A stretch of 64,000 nt of DNA from Paracoccaceae bacterium (GCA_027013095.1 JALUYI010000014.1:1-64000); one strand, 5' to 3'. Counted from the first letter of the stretch, positions 45,705 through 55,959 are shown. Notes: a model not told the origin generated them from the letters alone. A program made the numbers and translations.

Positions 45705-46522
45705 GCAGACGGTTCTCTTGGTTCAACGCCACCTCGCTGACGCTTGGGTTCGTGTTCCTTTACCTGCCGATCACCATTCTGGTAATCTATTCGTTCAATT
45801 CATCCAAGCTGGTCACCGTCTGGGCCGGGTTCTCGACCAAATGGTATGGCGTGCTATTTCGGGATCAGGCCTATCTGGACGCGGCGGTGATCACGCTGAA
45901 GGTGGCGCTGGTGTCGTCAACGCTGGCAACAATTCTGGGCACCATGGCGGCCTGGGTTCTGGTGCGCGCCGGGCGTTTTCGCGGACGCACATTGTTCTCG
46001 GGGATGATATACGCCCCGCTTGTGGTACCCGATGTGATCACCGGCCTGTCACTGTTGCTGCTGTTCATCGCACTGGGGCTGAACCGGGGGATCGGCACCA
46101 TCATTCTGGCGCATGCGACTTTTTCGATGTGTTATGTCTCGGTGGTCGTCAGCTCGCGCCTGGTCAGCTTTGACCAGTCTCTTGAGGAGGCAGCACTGGA
46201 CCTTGGCTGCTCACCTTTTGATGCCTTTCGTTCGGTCACCTTGCCGATCATCGCGCCGGCGGTGGTGTCCGGCTGGCTTTTGTCCTTTACCCTCAGCCTC
46301 GATGATCTGGTGATCTCGACCTTTGCCTCGGGCCCCTCGGCGACAACTCTGCCGATGAAGATCTACAGTCAGGTGCGCCTTGGCCTCAATCCCGAGATCA
46401 ATGCCCTGTCGACAATCCTGATCTCGCTGGTCACGATTGGGGTGATTGCCTCCTCGCTGATCAGCAAACGCGCCTCGGTCCGGCGCCAGCGTCAAGAGCA
46501 GCAGGCGTTGGCCCAGAGCTGA
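45701..46522 (+). CDS. potI: Polyamine ABC transporter permease
   Basis: The 273-residue inner-membrane protein has six helices and an EAA loop EEAALDLGCSPFDAFRSVTLP, cited in part. LDDLVISTFASGP near the end is typical of the PotI/PotC branch. It completes the operon, which ends at a strong symmetric hairpin at 46563-46612. Confidence 0.9.
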   Translation: MSRRFSWFNATSLTLGFVFLYLPITILVIYSFNSSKLVTVWAGFSTKWYGVLFRDQAYLDAAVITLKVALVSSTLATILGTMAAWVLVRAGRFRGRTLFSGMIYAPLVVPDVITGLSLLLLFIALGLNRGIGTIILAHATFSMCYVSVVVSSRLVSFDQSLEEAALDLGCSPFDAFRSVTLPIIAPAVVSGWLLSFTLSLDDLVISTFASGPSATTLPMKIYSQVRLGLNPEINALSTILISLVTIGVIASSLISKRASVRRQRQEQQALAQS

Positions 46523-46562
46523 GCGACACCGGCGTCGGGTCTGAACCTTGTCTTTTTTGTCA

Positions 46563-46612
46563 AAATACTCCTGCCGGAGGCCAAAAGTTTCTTGCCTCCG
46601 GCAGGAGTATTT
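46563..46612. terminator. Perfect 19-bp palindromic hairpin between convergent potI and acsA
   Basis: AAATACTCCTGCCGGAGGC (46563-46581) is the exact reverse complement of 46594-46612, with a 12-nt loop. Because the arms start with AAA and end with TTT, the hairpin can act as a terminator in both directions. A sequence of this type (CTCCTGCCGGAGGC core) resembles intergenic palindromic repeats I recall from Roseobacter-group genomes, which could make it a REP-like element. Confidence 0.8.
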
Positions 46613-46631
46613 CTGCAAACAAGATGGCGGC

Positions 46632-48584
46632 TTAACCGCGGTTCATCCGGTTCTCGATCAGGTCGTCGACGACGCTGGGGTCGGCGAGTGTCGATGTATC
46701 CCCCAGATTGTCGTAATCGTTTTCGGCGATCTTGCGCAGGATCCGACGCATGATTTTGCCCGAACGAGTTTTCGGAAGGCCCGGTGCCCACTGGATCAAG
46801 TCCGGCTTGGCAATGGGGCCGATCTCCTTGCGAACCCAGTCGCTGAGCTCCTTTTTCAAATCATCCGTATATTCCTGTCCGGCCATCAGGGTGACATAGG
46901 CGTAAATTCCCTGTCCTTTGATCGGGTGGGGGTAGCCGACCACTGCGGCCTCCGAGACCTTTTCGTGGGCGACCAGTGCGCTTTCTACCTCGGCCGTTCC
47001 CATGCGGTGGCCCGAGACGTTGATCACGTCATCCACGCGTCCGGTGATCCAGTAATAGCCGTCGGCATCCCGCCGACAGCCGTCGCCGGTAAAGTAATAG
47101 CCCTTGAAATCGGCAAAATAGGTGGCGACAAAGCGCTCGTGATCGCCGTAAACCGTGCGCATCTGCCCCGGCCAGCTGTCCTTGATAGCCAGAACGCCGC
47201 TGGCCTCGGGCTCGGTCTGTTCGGCGCCCGTTTGCGCGTCAAGAATGACCGGCTGCACGCCAAAGAACGGAAAGGTCGCGCTGCCCGGTTTGGTGGCCAC
47301 GGCGCCGGGCAAGGGGGTCAGCATGTGACCGCCGGTCTCGGTTTGCCACCAGGTGTCGACAATCGGGCGGCTGCCCTTGCCGACGACGCGGTCATACCAT
47401 TCCCAGGCTTCGGGGTTGATCGGTTCGCCCACCGTGCCCAGAACCTTGATCGAGGAAAGATCGCAGCAGGTAACGAAATCATCGCCCTGCGCCATCAGGG
47501 CGCGAATGGCTGTGGGGGCAGTGTAGAACTGGTTGACCTTGTGCTTGTCGCAGACCTGCCAAAAGCGGCTGGCGTCGGGGTAGGTGGGCACGCCCTCGAA
47601 CATCAGTGACGTTGCGCCATTGGCCAGCGGTCCATAGACGATATAGCTGTGCCCGGTGATCCAGCCCACATCCGCCGTGCACCAAAAGACGTCGCCGTCG
47701 TGGTAGTCAAAGGTCAGCTCATGAGTCATGGCGGCGTAAACCATATAGCCACCGGTGGTGTGCACGACCCCCTTGGGCTTGCCAGTCGAGCCCGAGGTAT
47801 AAAGGATGAACAGGGGGTCTTCGGCGTTCATCGGCTCGGGCGGACAATCGGCCGACGCCGCGGCCATCAGCACCTTGTACGAGTAATCCTGCCCCTCGAC
47901 CATGGGTACATCGGCGCCGGTATGTTCGACCACCAGCGTTTTCACGTGATCGCCGTGATGGGCGCGGGCCTTGTCCACGTTGACCTTCAGCGGGGTGTTG
48001 CGCCCGCCGCGCGGGGCCTCGTCCGCGGTGATCACCAGCTTGGCGTCGCTATCCTCGATCCGCGAGCCCAGAGCCTCGGGCGAGAAGCCGGCAAAGACCA
48101 CGGAATGGATGGCGCCGATGCGCGCGCTGGCCAGCATCGCATAGGCGGCTTCGGGGATCATCGGCATGTAAAGGACGATCCGGTCGCCCTTGGTTACGCC
48201 GAGGGATTTATAGACATTGGCCAGTTTGCTGACCTCACGGTGCAGCTCGTTATAGGTGATGTGGCGGCTGGGATCGTCGGGGTTGTCCGGCTCCCAGACG
48301 AGGGCGACCTGATCGCCGCGGCTGGCCAGATGCCGGTCGATGCAGTTGGCGCTGGCGTTCAGCACGCCGTCCTCGAACCATTTGATCGAAACGTCAGGAT
48401 AGGCAAAGGTGGTGTTCTTGACCTTGGTGTAGGGCTTGATCCAGTCCAGCCGCTGGCCAACCTCGCCCCAGAACGTGTCCGGATCGTTAACCGAGGCGGC
48501 ATACATGTCGCGATATTGCGCGGCAGTCACATGTGCCTGCCGGACGAAATCTTGCGATGGCGGATAGGTTTTGTTTTCGCTCAT
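46632..48584 (-). CDS. acsA: Acetyl-CoA synthetase
   Basis: The enzyme activates acetate to acetyl-CoA via acetyl-AMP. About 650 residues from the ATG at 48584 (an ATG at 48599 is also in frame). Motifs: [20 protein letters not shown] (A3), [19 protein letters not shown] (cited), [16 protein letters not shown] (A5) and the C-terminal lysine region [17 protein letters not shown] with the acetylatable Lys in SGKIMRR. It is last of a co-directional set with five HAAT transporter genes, 70 nt after livF. Confidence 0.96.
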   Translation of the reverse strand: MSENKTYPPSQDFVRQAHVTAAQYRDMYAASVNDPDTFWGEVGQRLDWIKPYTKVKNTTFAYPDVSIKWFEDGVLNASANCIDRHLASRGDQVALVWEPDNPDDPSRHITYNELHREVSKLANVYKSLGVTKGDRIVLYMPMIPEAAYAMLASARIGAIHSVVFAGFSPEALGSRIEDSDAKLVITADEAPRGGRNTPLKVNVDKARAHHGDHVKTLVVEHTGADVPMVEGQDYSYKVLMAAASADCPPEPMNAEDPLFILYTSGSTGKPKGVVHTTGGYMVYAAMTHELTFDYHDGDVFWCTADVGWITGHSYIVYGPLANGATSLMFEGVPTYPDASRFWQVCDKHKVNQFYTAPTAIRALMAQGDDFVTCCDLSSIKVLGTVGEPINPEAWEWYDRVVGKGSRPIVDTWWQTETGGHMLTPLPGAVATKPGSATFPFFGVQPVILDAQTGAEQTEPEASGVLAIKDSWPGQMRTVYGDHERFVATYFADFKGYYFTGDGCRRDADGYYWITGRVDDVINVSGHRMGTAEVESALVAHEKVSEAAVVGYPHPIKGQGIYAYVTLMAGQEYTDDLKKELSDWVRKEIGPIAKPDLIQWAPGLPKTRSGKIMRRILRKIAENDYDNLGDTSTLADPSVVDDLIENRMNRG

Positions 48585-48654
48585 GTTTCTTGGTCCCATG
48601 CTTGCCCCGTCGAGCCGGGGTCTTTCGTAATCAGATATTACCGGCTTGCCCCGG

Positions 48655-49404
48655 TCAGATGGCCAGATATTCCTGCCTCAGCGCGTCGTTGTTCAGCACC
48701 TCTTCGGCGCTTCCGTCAAAGACGATCCGCCCGGTGTCCAGAATGACCGAGCGGTCCGCCAATTTCAAGGCGGCGATGGCGTTCTGCTCGACGATGATGG
48801 TGGTGATGCCCTGTTCCTTGATCAGGCGCAGGGTTTTTTCGATCTCCTGCACGATGACCGGGGCCAGCCCTTCGTAGGGCTCGTCCAGCAACAGCACCTT
48901 GATGTCGCGCGCCAGCGCCCGCCCGATGGCCAGCATCTGTTGTTCGCCGCCCGAAAGGGTGGTGCCCTCTTGTTTGCGCCGCTCGCCGAGGCGGGGAAAC
49001 AGGTCGTAAATCCGCTCGATCGTCCAGCCGTGGGGCGGAACGATCTGCGCCAGTTGCAGGTTCTCCTCGACCGTCAGGCCCTGAATGATGCGCCGGTCCT
49101 CGGGCACCAGCGCACAGCCCGCCTGCGCCGCCTGATAGGATTTCATCTCGTGCAGGGGTTGATGGTCCAGCCAGACCTCGCCATAGGTCAACTGCGGTGC
49201 ATCAAGGCGCGCAATGGCCCGCAGGGTTGAGGTCTTGCCCGCGCCGTTGCGCCCCAGAAGCGCCAGAATTTCCCCCTCGTGAACGTTGAAACTGATGCCC
49301 TGCACGATGTAGCTTTCGCCGTAATAGGCGTGCATGTCGTAAACCGAGAAATAGGCCGGTGCGGTTTCTGCGTGATTGGCGTTTTTTGCCAGCGTCTGGG
49401 TCAT
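48655..49404 (-). CDS. HAAT-family ABC transporter ATP-binding protein (LivF-like)
   Basis: The 249-residue protein has Walker [13 protein letters not shown]-loop [16 protein letters not shown], signature [15 protein letters not shown] and Walker [13 protein letters not shown], the LivF set of the branched-chain-amino-acid-type transporter. The start at 49404 has AGAGG 6-7 nt upstream. It pairs with the LivG-like ATPase encoded 32 nt upstream. The transported substrate need not be an amino acid; neighbouring acsA points to a small carboxylate. Confidence 0.9.
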   Translation of the reverse strand: MTQTLAKNANHAETAPAYFSVYDMHAYYGESYIVQGISFNVHEGEILALLGRNGAGKTSTLRAIARLDAPQLTYGEVWLDHQPLHEMKSYQAAQAGCALVPEDRRIIQGLTVEENLQLAQIVPPHGWTIERIYDLFPRLGERRKQEGTTLSGGEQQMLAIGRALARDIKVLLLDEPYEGLAPVIVQEIEKTLRLIKEQGITTIIVEQNAIAALKLADRSVILDTGRIVFDGSAEEVLNNDALRQEYLAI

Positions 49405-49436
49405 CTTATGCCTCTGCCTTTGCCATATCGCGTTTC

Positions 49437-50195
49437 CTATGCCGCCTGGGTGCCCAGATAGGCCTCTTGCACCTTGGGGTGGCCCTTGATGTTTTCCGGC
49501 GCATCCTCGACGATGGGGGTCCCTTGGGCCATGACGGTAATCCGTTCGGCCAGCGAGAACACCACATGCATGTCATGTTCGATGATCGCCATGGTGATGT
49601 CGCGCTTGGCCTTGATGTCCTTTAGCAGCGCGATGGTGTTGTTGGTGTCCGCGCGCGCCATGCCCGCGGTCGGTTCGTCCAAGAGCAGCAGCTTGGGGTC
49701 CTGCACGAGGCACATGGCCATTTCCAGACGCCGCTTGTCTCCACGCGAAAGGCTGCCAGCGTGCATGTGGCGCTTGTCCTGCATGGTGACGTCGATCAGG
49801 ATCTGTTCGGCCTTTTCGATGATCCCGCCCTCGCGCTCGGTGGTCTCGAACGCGTGCAGGCGAAAGGCCCCGTCACGCCTCGCAAAGCAGGGGATCATGA
49901 CGTTTTCCAGCACCGTCAGATCGGCAAATATTTCCGGGGTCTGAAAGACACGGCTGACCCCCAACTGATTGATTTCGTGAGGTTTTATCCCCAACAGAGA
50001 ATTGCCGTCGAACATCACCGAGCCGGTGTCCGGGATCAGCTTGCCAACGAGACAGTTCAGCAGGGTCGATTTGCCTGCCCCGTTCGGCCCGATGATGGCG
50101 TGAACGGTGCCGGCGCGGATTGACAGGTTGACATTGTCCAGCGCCTTCAGACCGCCGAAATGCTTGGAGACGTTCTTGATTTCGAGCATGCTCAT
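49437..50195 (-). CDS. HAAT-family ABC transporter ATP-binding protein (LivG-like)
   Basis: 252 residues, Walker A IGPNGAGKST, Q-loop VSRVFQTPEIFADLTVLENV (cited in part), signature SLSRGDKRRLEMAM and Walker B LLLLDEPTAGM, with the extended LivG signature of the HAAT family. SRGD replaces the usual SGG in the signature, a variant seen in urea/short-chain branches. The start at 50195 lies 12 nt after the LivM-like gene. Confidence 0.88.
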   Translation of the reverse strand: MSMLEIKNVSKHFGGLKALDNVNLSIRAGTVHAIIGPNGAGKSTLLNCLVGKLIPDTGSVMFDGNSLLGIKPHEINQLGVSRVFQTPEIFADLTVLENVMIPCFARRDGAFRLHAFETTEREGGIIEKAEQILIDVTMQDKRHMHAGSLSRGDKRRLEMAMCLVQDPKLLLLDEPTAGMARADTNNTIALLKDIKAKRDITMAIIEHDMHVVFSLAERITVMAQGTPIVEDAPENIKGHPKVQEAYLGTQAA

Positions 50196-50207
50196 CCGTT
50201 CGCCCTC

Positions 50208-51446
50208 CTATTCCGCCACATGGGGCGTTGTCTTGGGGTGATGCTGCTCGTCCGGGCCGCCGCCGGTCTTTTTTGTGCGGCGCCGGAACAGCCCGGCCAG
50301 TTTCTGGCTGCCTTCGACCAGACCTCCGGGTAGAAAGATTACCACCGCCATAAAGATCAGTCCCAGCGTCAGTTGCCAGCCCTTGCCGACAAAGGGGTGG
50401 ATCAGATCGACGGCGAAATTCTGCAGCCCGTCGGGCAGGAACGAGAACCAGTGGTGCAGTACCGTATCGTTGATCTTGGAAAAGATGTTCTCGAAATACT
50501 TGATGAACCCCGCCCCCAGCACCGGCCCGATCAGGGTTCCAGCGCCGCCGAGAATGGTCATCAGGACGACCTCGCCGCCGACTGTCCACTGCATCCGCTC
50601 GGCTCCTGCCAGAGGGTCCATCGCCGCCAGCAGACCACCGGCCAGCCCCGCATACATGCCCGAGATCACAAAGGCCGCCAGCGTGTAGGGGCGGGTGTTG
50701 ATGCCGGTATAATTCAGCCGCGTCTGGTTGGTCTTGACCGCCCTCAGCATCAGGCCGAAGGGCGAGCGGAAGATCCGCAAGCTCAGGTAAAAGGCGAGGA
50801 TCAGGATCACCGCGGTGACATAATAGCCGGTGTTGAACTGAAACAGCCAGTTGCCGAGGTGCAGTTGGTAGGTGTCGCGCATCTCAAAGCCGTTGACCAG
50901 CGAGGGCGGCAGGATATTGGTCGAGGGCAGGGTGCCGTTGGTGGCCGCCCCGTCCAGCACGCGCGGGTCCGAAAGGCGGATCTGCAGGCCGGTCTCGCCA
51001 TTGGTGAACTGGGTCAGGACCGAGTAGGCGAGGTTATAGCTCATCTGCGCAAAGGCCAGCGTCAGGATGGAAAAGTAGATCCCCGAGCGGCGCAGGCTGA
51101 TCCAGCCGATCAAGAGCGCAAACAGCCCCGATGTGACGATCGCCAGCAGGATACCGGGGATGACATTCATGCTGAGCAGCTTGAACATCCAGACGGCGCT
51201 GTAGCTGCCGACCCCCAGAAAGGCCGCGTGCCCGAATGACAGATAGCCGGTCAGCCCGAACAGAATATTGAATCCGATGGCGAAAATGCCGAAAATCACG
51301 ATCCGTTGCAACAGGTCGGGATAACCGGCATTAAACTGCGCCAGCGCCGTGCCCTCGGCAAAGGGCTGCAGGATGAACGGCGCCAGCAGCACGACGACGG
51401 TCACGATCAGCATCAGGATCTTGTCGTTGAGGTTGATTTTCATCAT
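50208..51446 (-). CDS. HAAT-family ABC transporter permease (LivM-like)
   Basis: The 412-residue inner-membrane protein has about ten hydrophobic segments. [31 protein letters not shown] (cited in part) is the LivM signature, followed by SISTEG-like [17 protein letters not shown] basic cytoplasmic tail ([10 protein letters not shown]) ends the protein, longer than in typical LivM (about 350). It forms the membrane pore with the LivH-like subunit. Confidence 0.88.
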   Translation of the reverse strand: MMKINLNDKILMLIVTVVVLLAPFILQPFAEGTALAQFNAGYPDLLQRIVIFGIFAIGFNILFGLTGYLSFGHAAFLGVGSYSAVWMFKLLSMNVIPGILLAIVTSGLFALLIGWISLRRSGIYFSILTLAFAQMSYNLAYSVLTQFTNGETGLQIRLSDPRVLDGAATNGTLPSTNILPPSLVNGFEMRDTYQLHLGNWLFQFNTGYYVTAVILILAFYLSLRIFRSPFGLMLRAVKTNQTRLNYTGINTRPYTLAAFVISGMYAGLAGGLLAAMDPLAGAERMQWTVGGEVVLMTILGGAGTLIGPVLGAGFIKYFENIFSKINDTVLHHWFSFLPDGLQNFAVDLIHPFVGKGWQLTLGLIFMAVVIFLPGGLVEGSQKLAGLFRRRTKKTGGGPDEQHHPKTTPHVAE

Positions 51447-51449
51447 GGC

Positions 51450-52481
51450 TCAGTCCTCCATCACGCCGGCGCGCCCCATCAGGCCGCGGGGTCGGGTCAA
51501 AAGGATCAGAATGGCAATAAGGTAGATGATGATCTGGTCAATCCCCGGAATGATCGACTTGATCTCGTTCATCGAGGCAAAGCTTTCGACGATGCCCAGC
51601 AAGAAACCGGCCAGCACGGCGCCGGGCAGACTGCCCATGCCGCCAACGACGACCACGACAAAGGAAAGCACCAGAAAATCCATGCCCATGTGGTAGTTGG
51701 GGCTGTTGATCGGCGCATACATGACGCCCGCCACCCCGGCAACCGCGGCCGCGATCCCGAACATGATGGTAAAGCGCCGGTCGATGTTAATGCCCAGCAG
51801 GCCGACCGTCTCGCGATCGGCCATGCCCGCGCGCACCACCATCCCAAAGGTGGTAAAGCGCAAGAAGGCGAATACCCCGCTGATCACGATCCCTGAAAAC
51901 AGGAAATAGACCATCCGCCAGTAGGGGTAGATGATGGCGTTCGGCCTGAACCCCAGCCAGACCCCGAAATCGAACGAGCCGCGAAAGGCTTCGGGTGCCG
52001 GGGCCGGGATCGGGTTGGCGCCGTAAAACGCCTTGATGATCTCCTGCAGGACGATGGCCAGCCCGAAGGTCACCAGAATCTGGTCGGCGTGTGGGCGGTG
52101 GTAGAAATGCTTGATCAGGCCGCGCTCCATGGCGAAACCCAGCGCCAGCATGACCGGAATCGAGACGACGATGGCGATTGGCACCGACCAGTTGATCAGC
52201 CCGTTGCCAAAACTGTCACCGAACCAGCTGACCACATAGGCATTTTTTACCTCCAGCGGCTGGCCGAGAAAATTCTTTTGGCTGGGATCCAGCGTGACAT
52301 AGGACAGGGACAGCAGGCGGTTCAGGGTGACGGCGACAAAGGCGCCGATCATGAAAATCGCGCCATGCGCAAAATTGACCACACCAAGCGTGCCGAAAAT
52401 CAACGTCAGCCCCAGCGCGATCAGCGCATAGGCACTGCCCTTGTCCAGCCCGTTCAGGACCTGCAAGATGATTGCGTCCAT
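51450..52481 (-). CDS. HAAT-family ABC transporter permease (LivH-like)
   Basis: About 343 residues from the ATG at 52481, which has GGGAAAG just upstream. The N-terminal LNGLDKGSAYALIALGLTLIFGTLGVVNFAHGAIFMIGAF (cited in part) is the LivH signature; FGIAAAVAGVAGVMYAPI and SLPGAVLAGFLLGIVESFAS follow. The loop FYGANPIPAPAPEAFRGSFD is larger than usual. It is the first permease gene behind the binding protein. Confidence 0.9.
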   Translation of the reverse strand: MDAIILQVLNGLDKGSAYALIALGLTLIFGTLGVVNFAHGAIFMIGAFVAVTLNRLLSLSYVTLDPSQKNFLGQPLEVKNAYVVSWFGDSFGNGLINWSVPIAIVVSIPVMLALGFAMERGLIKHFYHRPHADQILVTFGLAIVLQEIIKAFYGANPIPAPAPEAFRGSFDFGVWLGFRPNAIIYPYWRMVYFLFSGIVISGVFAFLRFTTFGMVVRAGMADRETVGLLGINIDRRFTIMFGIAAAVAGVAGVMYAPINSPNYHMGMDFLVLSFVVVVVGGMGSLPGAVLAGFLLGIVESFASMNEIKSIIPGIDQIIIYLIAILILLTRPRGLMGRAGVMED

Positions 52482-52598
52482 CTTTCCCACCCGTTGAATA
52501 AGTGTCGTTGGTTCAGCGTGTCTAGCCGAAATCCCGGCCGCAGCCAACCGGGGAGGGTCAGGCCGCGACCGGGGAAGGCCCCCGTGAGAGGGGAGTCC

Positions 52599-53942
52599 TC
52601 AGGCGCCGGGGTTACATTGACCCAGCGCGCCACCCTTGAAGAAGGGGTTGTCGGGCTTGTAGGTGACCTTGTCGACCGGGGTCTTCTGGACCACTTCCAA
52701 AAGGTCGAACTCGCTCGACGGGTTCTCTTTGCCGCGCACCACCAGAACGTCCTTGAAGCACTGGTGATCGGCGGCCCGGTAAAGAACCGGCCCGTTGCCC
52801 AGACCGTCGAACTGGAACCCTTGCAGGGCTTCGCCCACACCGCAGGGGTTGAAGGTGCCAGCGCGCTCGCACGCGTCGGCATAAAGCAGCGTCTGGCAAT
52901 AGACCGTGTGCGCCGCCTGGCTGGGCGGAAAGCCGTATTTGGTGCCAAAGGATTTCACGAACGCTTTCGTGCCCGCATCCTGCAGCGACCAGTGCCAGTT
53001 GGTAGAACCAAGGATCCCCTTGACGTTGGCGCCCGCGCCCTTGGCCATCAGGCGCGAATAAAGCGGCACGACGATCTCGAAATTCTTGCCGTTGACGGTC
53101 TTGTCGCGCAGGCCAAAGTTGACCGCGTTGGTCAGCGAGTTGACCATGTTGCCGCCGTAGTGATTCAGGATCAGCACATCGGCGCCCGAGTTCAGAACCG
53201 GCGCGATATAGCTGCTGAAGTCGGTGGTGGCGAGCGGCGTGCGCACGTCCTTGACCATCGTCCAGCCCTCGTGCTCGAGGAACGCCTTCATCGAGGCCGC
53301 TTGCGTCCAACCCCATGTATAGTCGGCCGTCAGCATGTAGAACTTGCGGTCCTTGCCGTAGGCGCTGGACAGCACCGGCCCCAAGGCTGCGGCGGACATA
53401 TAGGCATTAAAGAAGTGCCTGAAACCGTTGGCTTTCTTGTCCTTGCCGGTGGTGTCGTTCGAGTGCGTCAGACCAGCCATGAAGATCACGCCCGCATCTT
53501 GGCACAGGCCCTGCGTTGCAATGGCCACACCGGAACTGGAGCCGCCGGTGATCATGATCGCGCCGTCTTTCTCGATCATCGATTTGGCGCTGGCCCGCGC
53601 CGCGTCGGATTTGGTTTGCGTGTCGCCGGTGACGAACTGGACCTTTTTGCCCAGAATGCCATTGCCTTTCAGCGCCTTTGAGCTGAACGTGTTCAGCATT
53701 CCGCCGTCGCCGCCGCCATTCAGATGTTCCACCGCCAGCTTGTAGGCCCGCAGCTCATCGCCGCCCTCGTCGGCGTAGGGGCCCGATTGCGGCACGTTGA
53801 AGCCCAGCGTCACCGAGCCTCCCTTGGGCTCGTTGGTATAGGCCGCAGCGCCCTTGGAAAAGACAAGCGGCATGGCCAGCCCGGCACCGGCAATAGCGCC
53901 GGTCTTGAGCAGGCCACGACGTGTCAGGATAGATTTGGACAT
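52599..53942 (-). CDS. HAAT-family ABC transporter substrate-binding protein, Tat-type signal
   Basis: Periplasmic binding protein of about 447 residues from the ATG at 53942 with GGGAGGA 5-6 nt upstream. A twin-arginine-type leader (TRRGLLKTGAIAGAGLAMP) precedes the mature FYT-type lobe: SVTLGFNVPQSGPYADEGGDEL (cited in part), GGSSSGVAIA and YTWGWTQAA. The length exceeds classical LivK (about 370), as in amide- or urea-type HAAT proteins. Position at the head of the livHMGF-acsA unit suggests a short-chain carboxylate ligand; this is inference. Confidence 0.85.
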   Translation of the reverse strand: MSKSILTRRGLLKTGAIAGAGLAMPLVFSKGAAAYTNEPKGGSVTLGFNVPQSGPYADEGGDELRAYKLAVEHLNGGGDGGMLNTFSSKALKGNGILGKKVQFVTGDTQTKSDAARASAKSMIEKDGAIMITGGSSSGVAIATQGLCQDAGVIFMAGLTHSNDTTGKDKKANGFRHFFNAYMSAAALGPVLSSAYGKDRKFYMLTADYTWGWTQAASMKAFLEHEGWTMVKDVRTPLATTDFSSYIAPVLNSGADVLILNHYGGNMVNSLTNAVNFGLRDKTVNGKNFEIVVPLYSRLMAKGAGANVKGILGSTNWHWSLQDAGTKAFVKSFGTKYGFPPSQAAHTVYCQTLLYADACERAGTFNPCGVGEALQGFQFDGLGNGPVLYRAADHQCFKDVLVVRGKENPSSEFDLLEVVQKTPVDKVTYKPDNPFFKGGALGQCNPGA

Positions 53943-54087
53943 GAATTTCCTCCCATTCGTGTCTATGTCATGTGGCCCGCAGCAGGCGGGCCAGCACACC
54001 AGCAGTCCTAAAGCGGAACCGCGGCTGGGCTATTATCGGAACCGATTTGAAAATTTCGCAACAACTGATTGTGTTCAAATGCTTTTT

Positions 54088-54136
54088 ATGTAAACTTACT
54101 TACATGTATGCTGATATAATAGTAAATTACTTTACT
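54088..54136. promoter_or_regulatory. Two GTAA-N6-TTAC palindromes in the divergent control region
   Basis: GTAAACTTACTTAC (54090-54103, within ATGTAA-N6-TTACAT) and GTAAATTACTTTAC (54122-54135) share the pattern GTAA-N6-TTAC and are 32 bp apart, close to three helical turns. They lie in the 234-bp AT-rich region between the transporter operon and the ScfR-type regulator gene, so they could control both. They differ from the RamB/PccR-type AAAGTTTGCAAA motif I remember; an AAATTTCGCAA at 54051-54061 is closer to it. Confidence 0.6.
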
Positions 54137-54176
54137 AACGTGACCCTAGGTCATTGAAAAAACAGGAGGATGCAGG

Positions 54177-55529
54177 ATGCCTGCTCGGCGGATGGGCCTG
54201 CGTATTCGCGCCCGGCGCGAGGCGTTGGGGATGAAACAGCGTGACCTGGCCGCGGCGGCCGGGATTTCGGCCTCGTATCTGAACTTGATCGAACACGACC
54301 GGCGGGCCATTGCCGGCAAGGTCTTGATCAACATTGCCGCGGCGCTGGAGGTAGACGCCACGGCGCTGGCGGATGCGTCGGATGAGGCGCTTTTCAACCG
54401 CTTGCGGGATGCCGCCGCTGGACGTCCCGATTGCGGGGCCGACCTCGCACGATTGCCGGATTTCGTCGGCAGGTTTCCCGGTTGGGCGCGCCTTTTGGTC
54501 GAGCAGGCCCGTCTCGCAAGCGCCCTGAAGCAGCGCATCGAGGATCTCAGCGACCGTTTGGCGCATGATCCGTTTCTGGCCGAATCCCTGCACGAGATCC
54601 TTTCCAGTGTGACCGCCATCCACGCCACCGCCGGGATTCTGGTCAGCGCCGGGCAGGATCGCACCGCCGCCATGGAGGTTTTGCAACGCCGCCGTTTCCA
54701 GAGCAACATTCACACCGAAAGCGCCCGCCTGTCGGATCTGGTTCGGGCGTTGGCCAGCCATTTCAACCCCGAAACCTCGGCCGAGGACTCACCGGCCACC
54801 CCCCGGGACGAGGTCGAGGCGTTTCTGGCCGCGCATCGGTATCATTTCGACGCACTGGAGCAGGGGCCGCGGCCTGGTGCCGCAAAGGACGCGCCGAGAG
54901 ATGTGGCAAAAACTGTCGCCGGACTGTTGAGCGCGGACACCAGTTTGTCTGGCGAGGCCCGGGGCATTGCCGCTGACGTTCTGGCGCAGATGGCCGAGGA
55001 TGCGCGGGCGCTGCCGCTGGCGCTGTTTCGGGCCCAAGCCGAGGCGCTGGAGTTCGATCCGCTGGCGTTGGCGCGCCGGTTTGCCTGCTCGCCGGCGCGA
55101 ATCATGCGCCGTCTGGCCTTTTTGCCAATCACCTCGACCACGCAGCCGGCGTTCGGCCTGACCAGTTGCGATGCGACCGGCGCAGTCCTGTTGCGAAAGC
55201 CGCTTTCGGGATTTGCCTTGCCGCGCTACGGGGCGGCCTGTGCGCTCTGGCCGCTCTATCAGGCGATGGGGCGGCCGCATCTGCCGCTGCAACGGCACTT
55301 GATGACGCTTGACGACCGGCTGTTCCAAAGCACGGCGATCTGTGAATATGACGCGGTCGCATCGCCCGATGCGCCGGTGATGCGGGCGACCATGTTGTTG
55401 CGCGAAATCGGCGCGCCGGCGGGGGCGGCAGAGGGGCGCGCGCTGCGGGTGGGGCAAAGCTGTCGGATCTGCACAATCGGCGATTGCCCGGCACGGCGCG
55501 AGCCCTCGATCCACACCGGCGGCGATTGA
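54177..55529 (+). CDS. XRE-family short-chain fatty acyl-CoA regulator (RamB/ScfR type)
   Basis: 450 residues. The N-terminal XRE helix-turn-helix covers about residues 5-62 (LRIRARREALGMKQRDLAAAAGISASYLNLIEHDRR, cited in part). The C-terminal half ends in the family mark CRICTIGDCPARREP with Cys429, Cys432 and Cys437, as in RamB and ScfR proteins that sense acetyl- or propionyl-CoA. The ATG at 54177 has AGGAGG 7 nt upstream. It is divergent from the transporter/acsA unit and is its most probable regulator. The ligand is inferred. Confidence 0.85.
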   Translation: MPARRMGLRIRARREALGMKQRDLAAAAGISASYLNLIEHDRRAIAGKVLINIAAALEVDATALADASDEALFNRLRDAAAGRPDCGADLARLPDFVGRFPGWARLLVEQARLASALKQRIEDLSDRLAHDPFLAESLHEILSSVTAIHATAGILVSAGQDRTAAMEVLQRRRFQSNIHTESARLSDLVRALASHFNPETSAEDSPATPRDEVEAFLAAHRYHFDALEQGPRPGAAKDAPRDVAKTVAGLLSADTSLSGEARGIAADVLAQMAEDARALPLALFRAQAEALEFDPLALARRFACSPARIMRRLAFLPITSTTQPAFGLTSCDATGAVLLRKPLSGFALPRYGAACALWPLYQAMGRPHLPLQRHLMTLDDRLFQSTAICEYDAVASPDAPVMRATMLLREIGAPAGAAEGRALRVGQSCRICTIGDCPARREPSIHTGGD

Positions 55530-55593
55530 ACGCCTTGCAATGGGCGTCGGAATTGGAAAAGATACCTGAAATTCATCAGGGGGGGTGGAAACC

Positions 55594-55959
55594 ATGGGCA
55601 AACATGTCCTGGTGATCGAGGACGAACCGAACATCATCGAGGCGATTTCCTATTTGCTGCGTCAGGACGGCTGGCGCGTCAGCACGCATTTTGATGGCGC
55701 CAGTGCGCTTCAGCGGGTTTTCGAGGCCGCCCCGGATCTGCTTATTCTCGATGTCATGCTGCCGGGGCGCAGCGGCTTTGACATCCTGCGCGACCTGCGC
55801 GAGGCGCCGCAAACCCGCGAGTTGCCAGTCCTGATGCTGACCGCAAAGGGGCAGGCACGAGACCGCGAAACCGCCGAGGCGATCGGGGTCAGCCACTATA
55901 TGACCAAGCCGTTCTCGAATCAGGAGATCCTTGCCGCCGCGCGAGAGCTGGCGGGATGA
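55594..55959 (+). CDS. Single-domain response regulator
   Basis: About 121 residues: a complete receiver domain with acidic pair Glu9-Asp10-Glu11, phosphoacceptor Asp53 in LILDVMLPG and Lys in TKPFSNQEIL, but no output domain. The start at 55594 is chosen over a GTG at 55585. It probably relays phosphate from the SLC5-type kinase encoded 250 bp downstream to another component. Its stop overlaps the next gene as ATGA. Confidence 0.85.
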   Translation: MGKHVLVIEDEPNIIEAISYLLRQDGWRVSTHFDGASALQRVFEAAPDLLILDVMLPGRSGFDILRDLREAPQTRELPVLMLTAKGQARDRETAEAIGVSHYMTKPFSNQEILAAARELAG

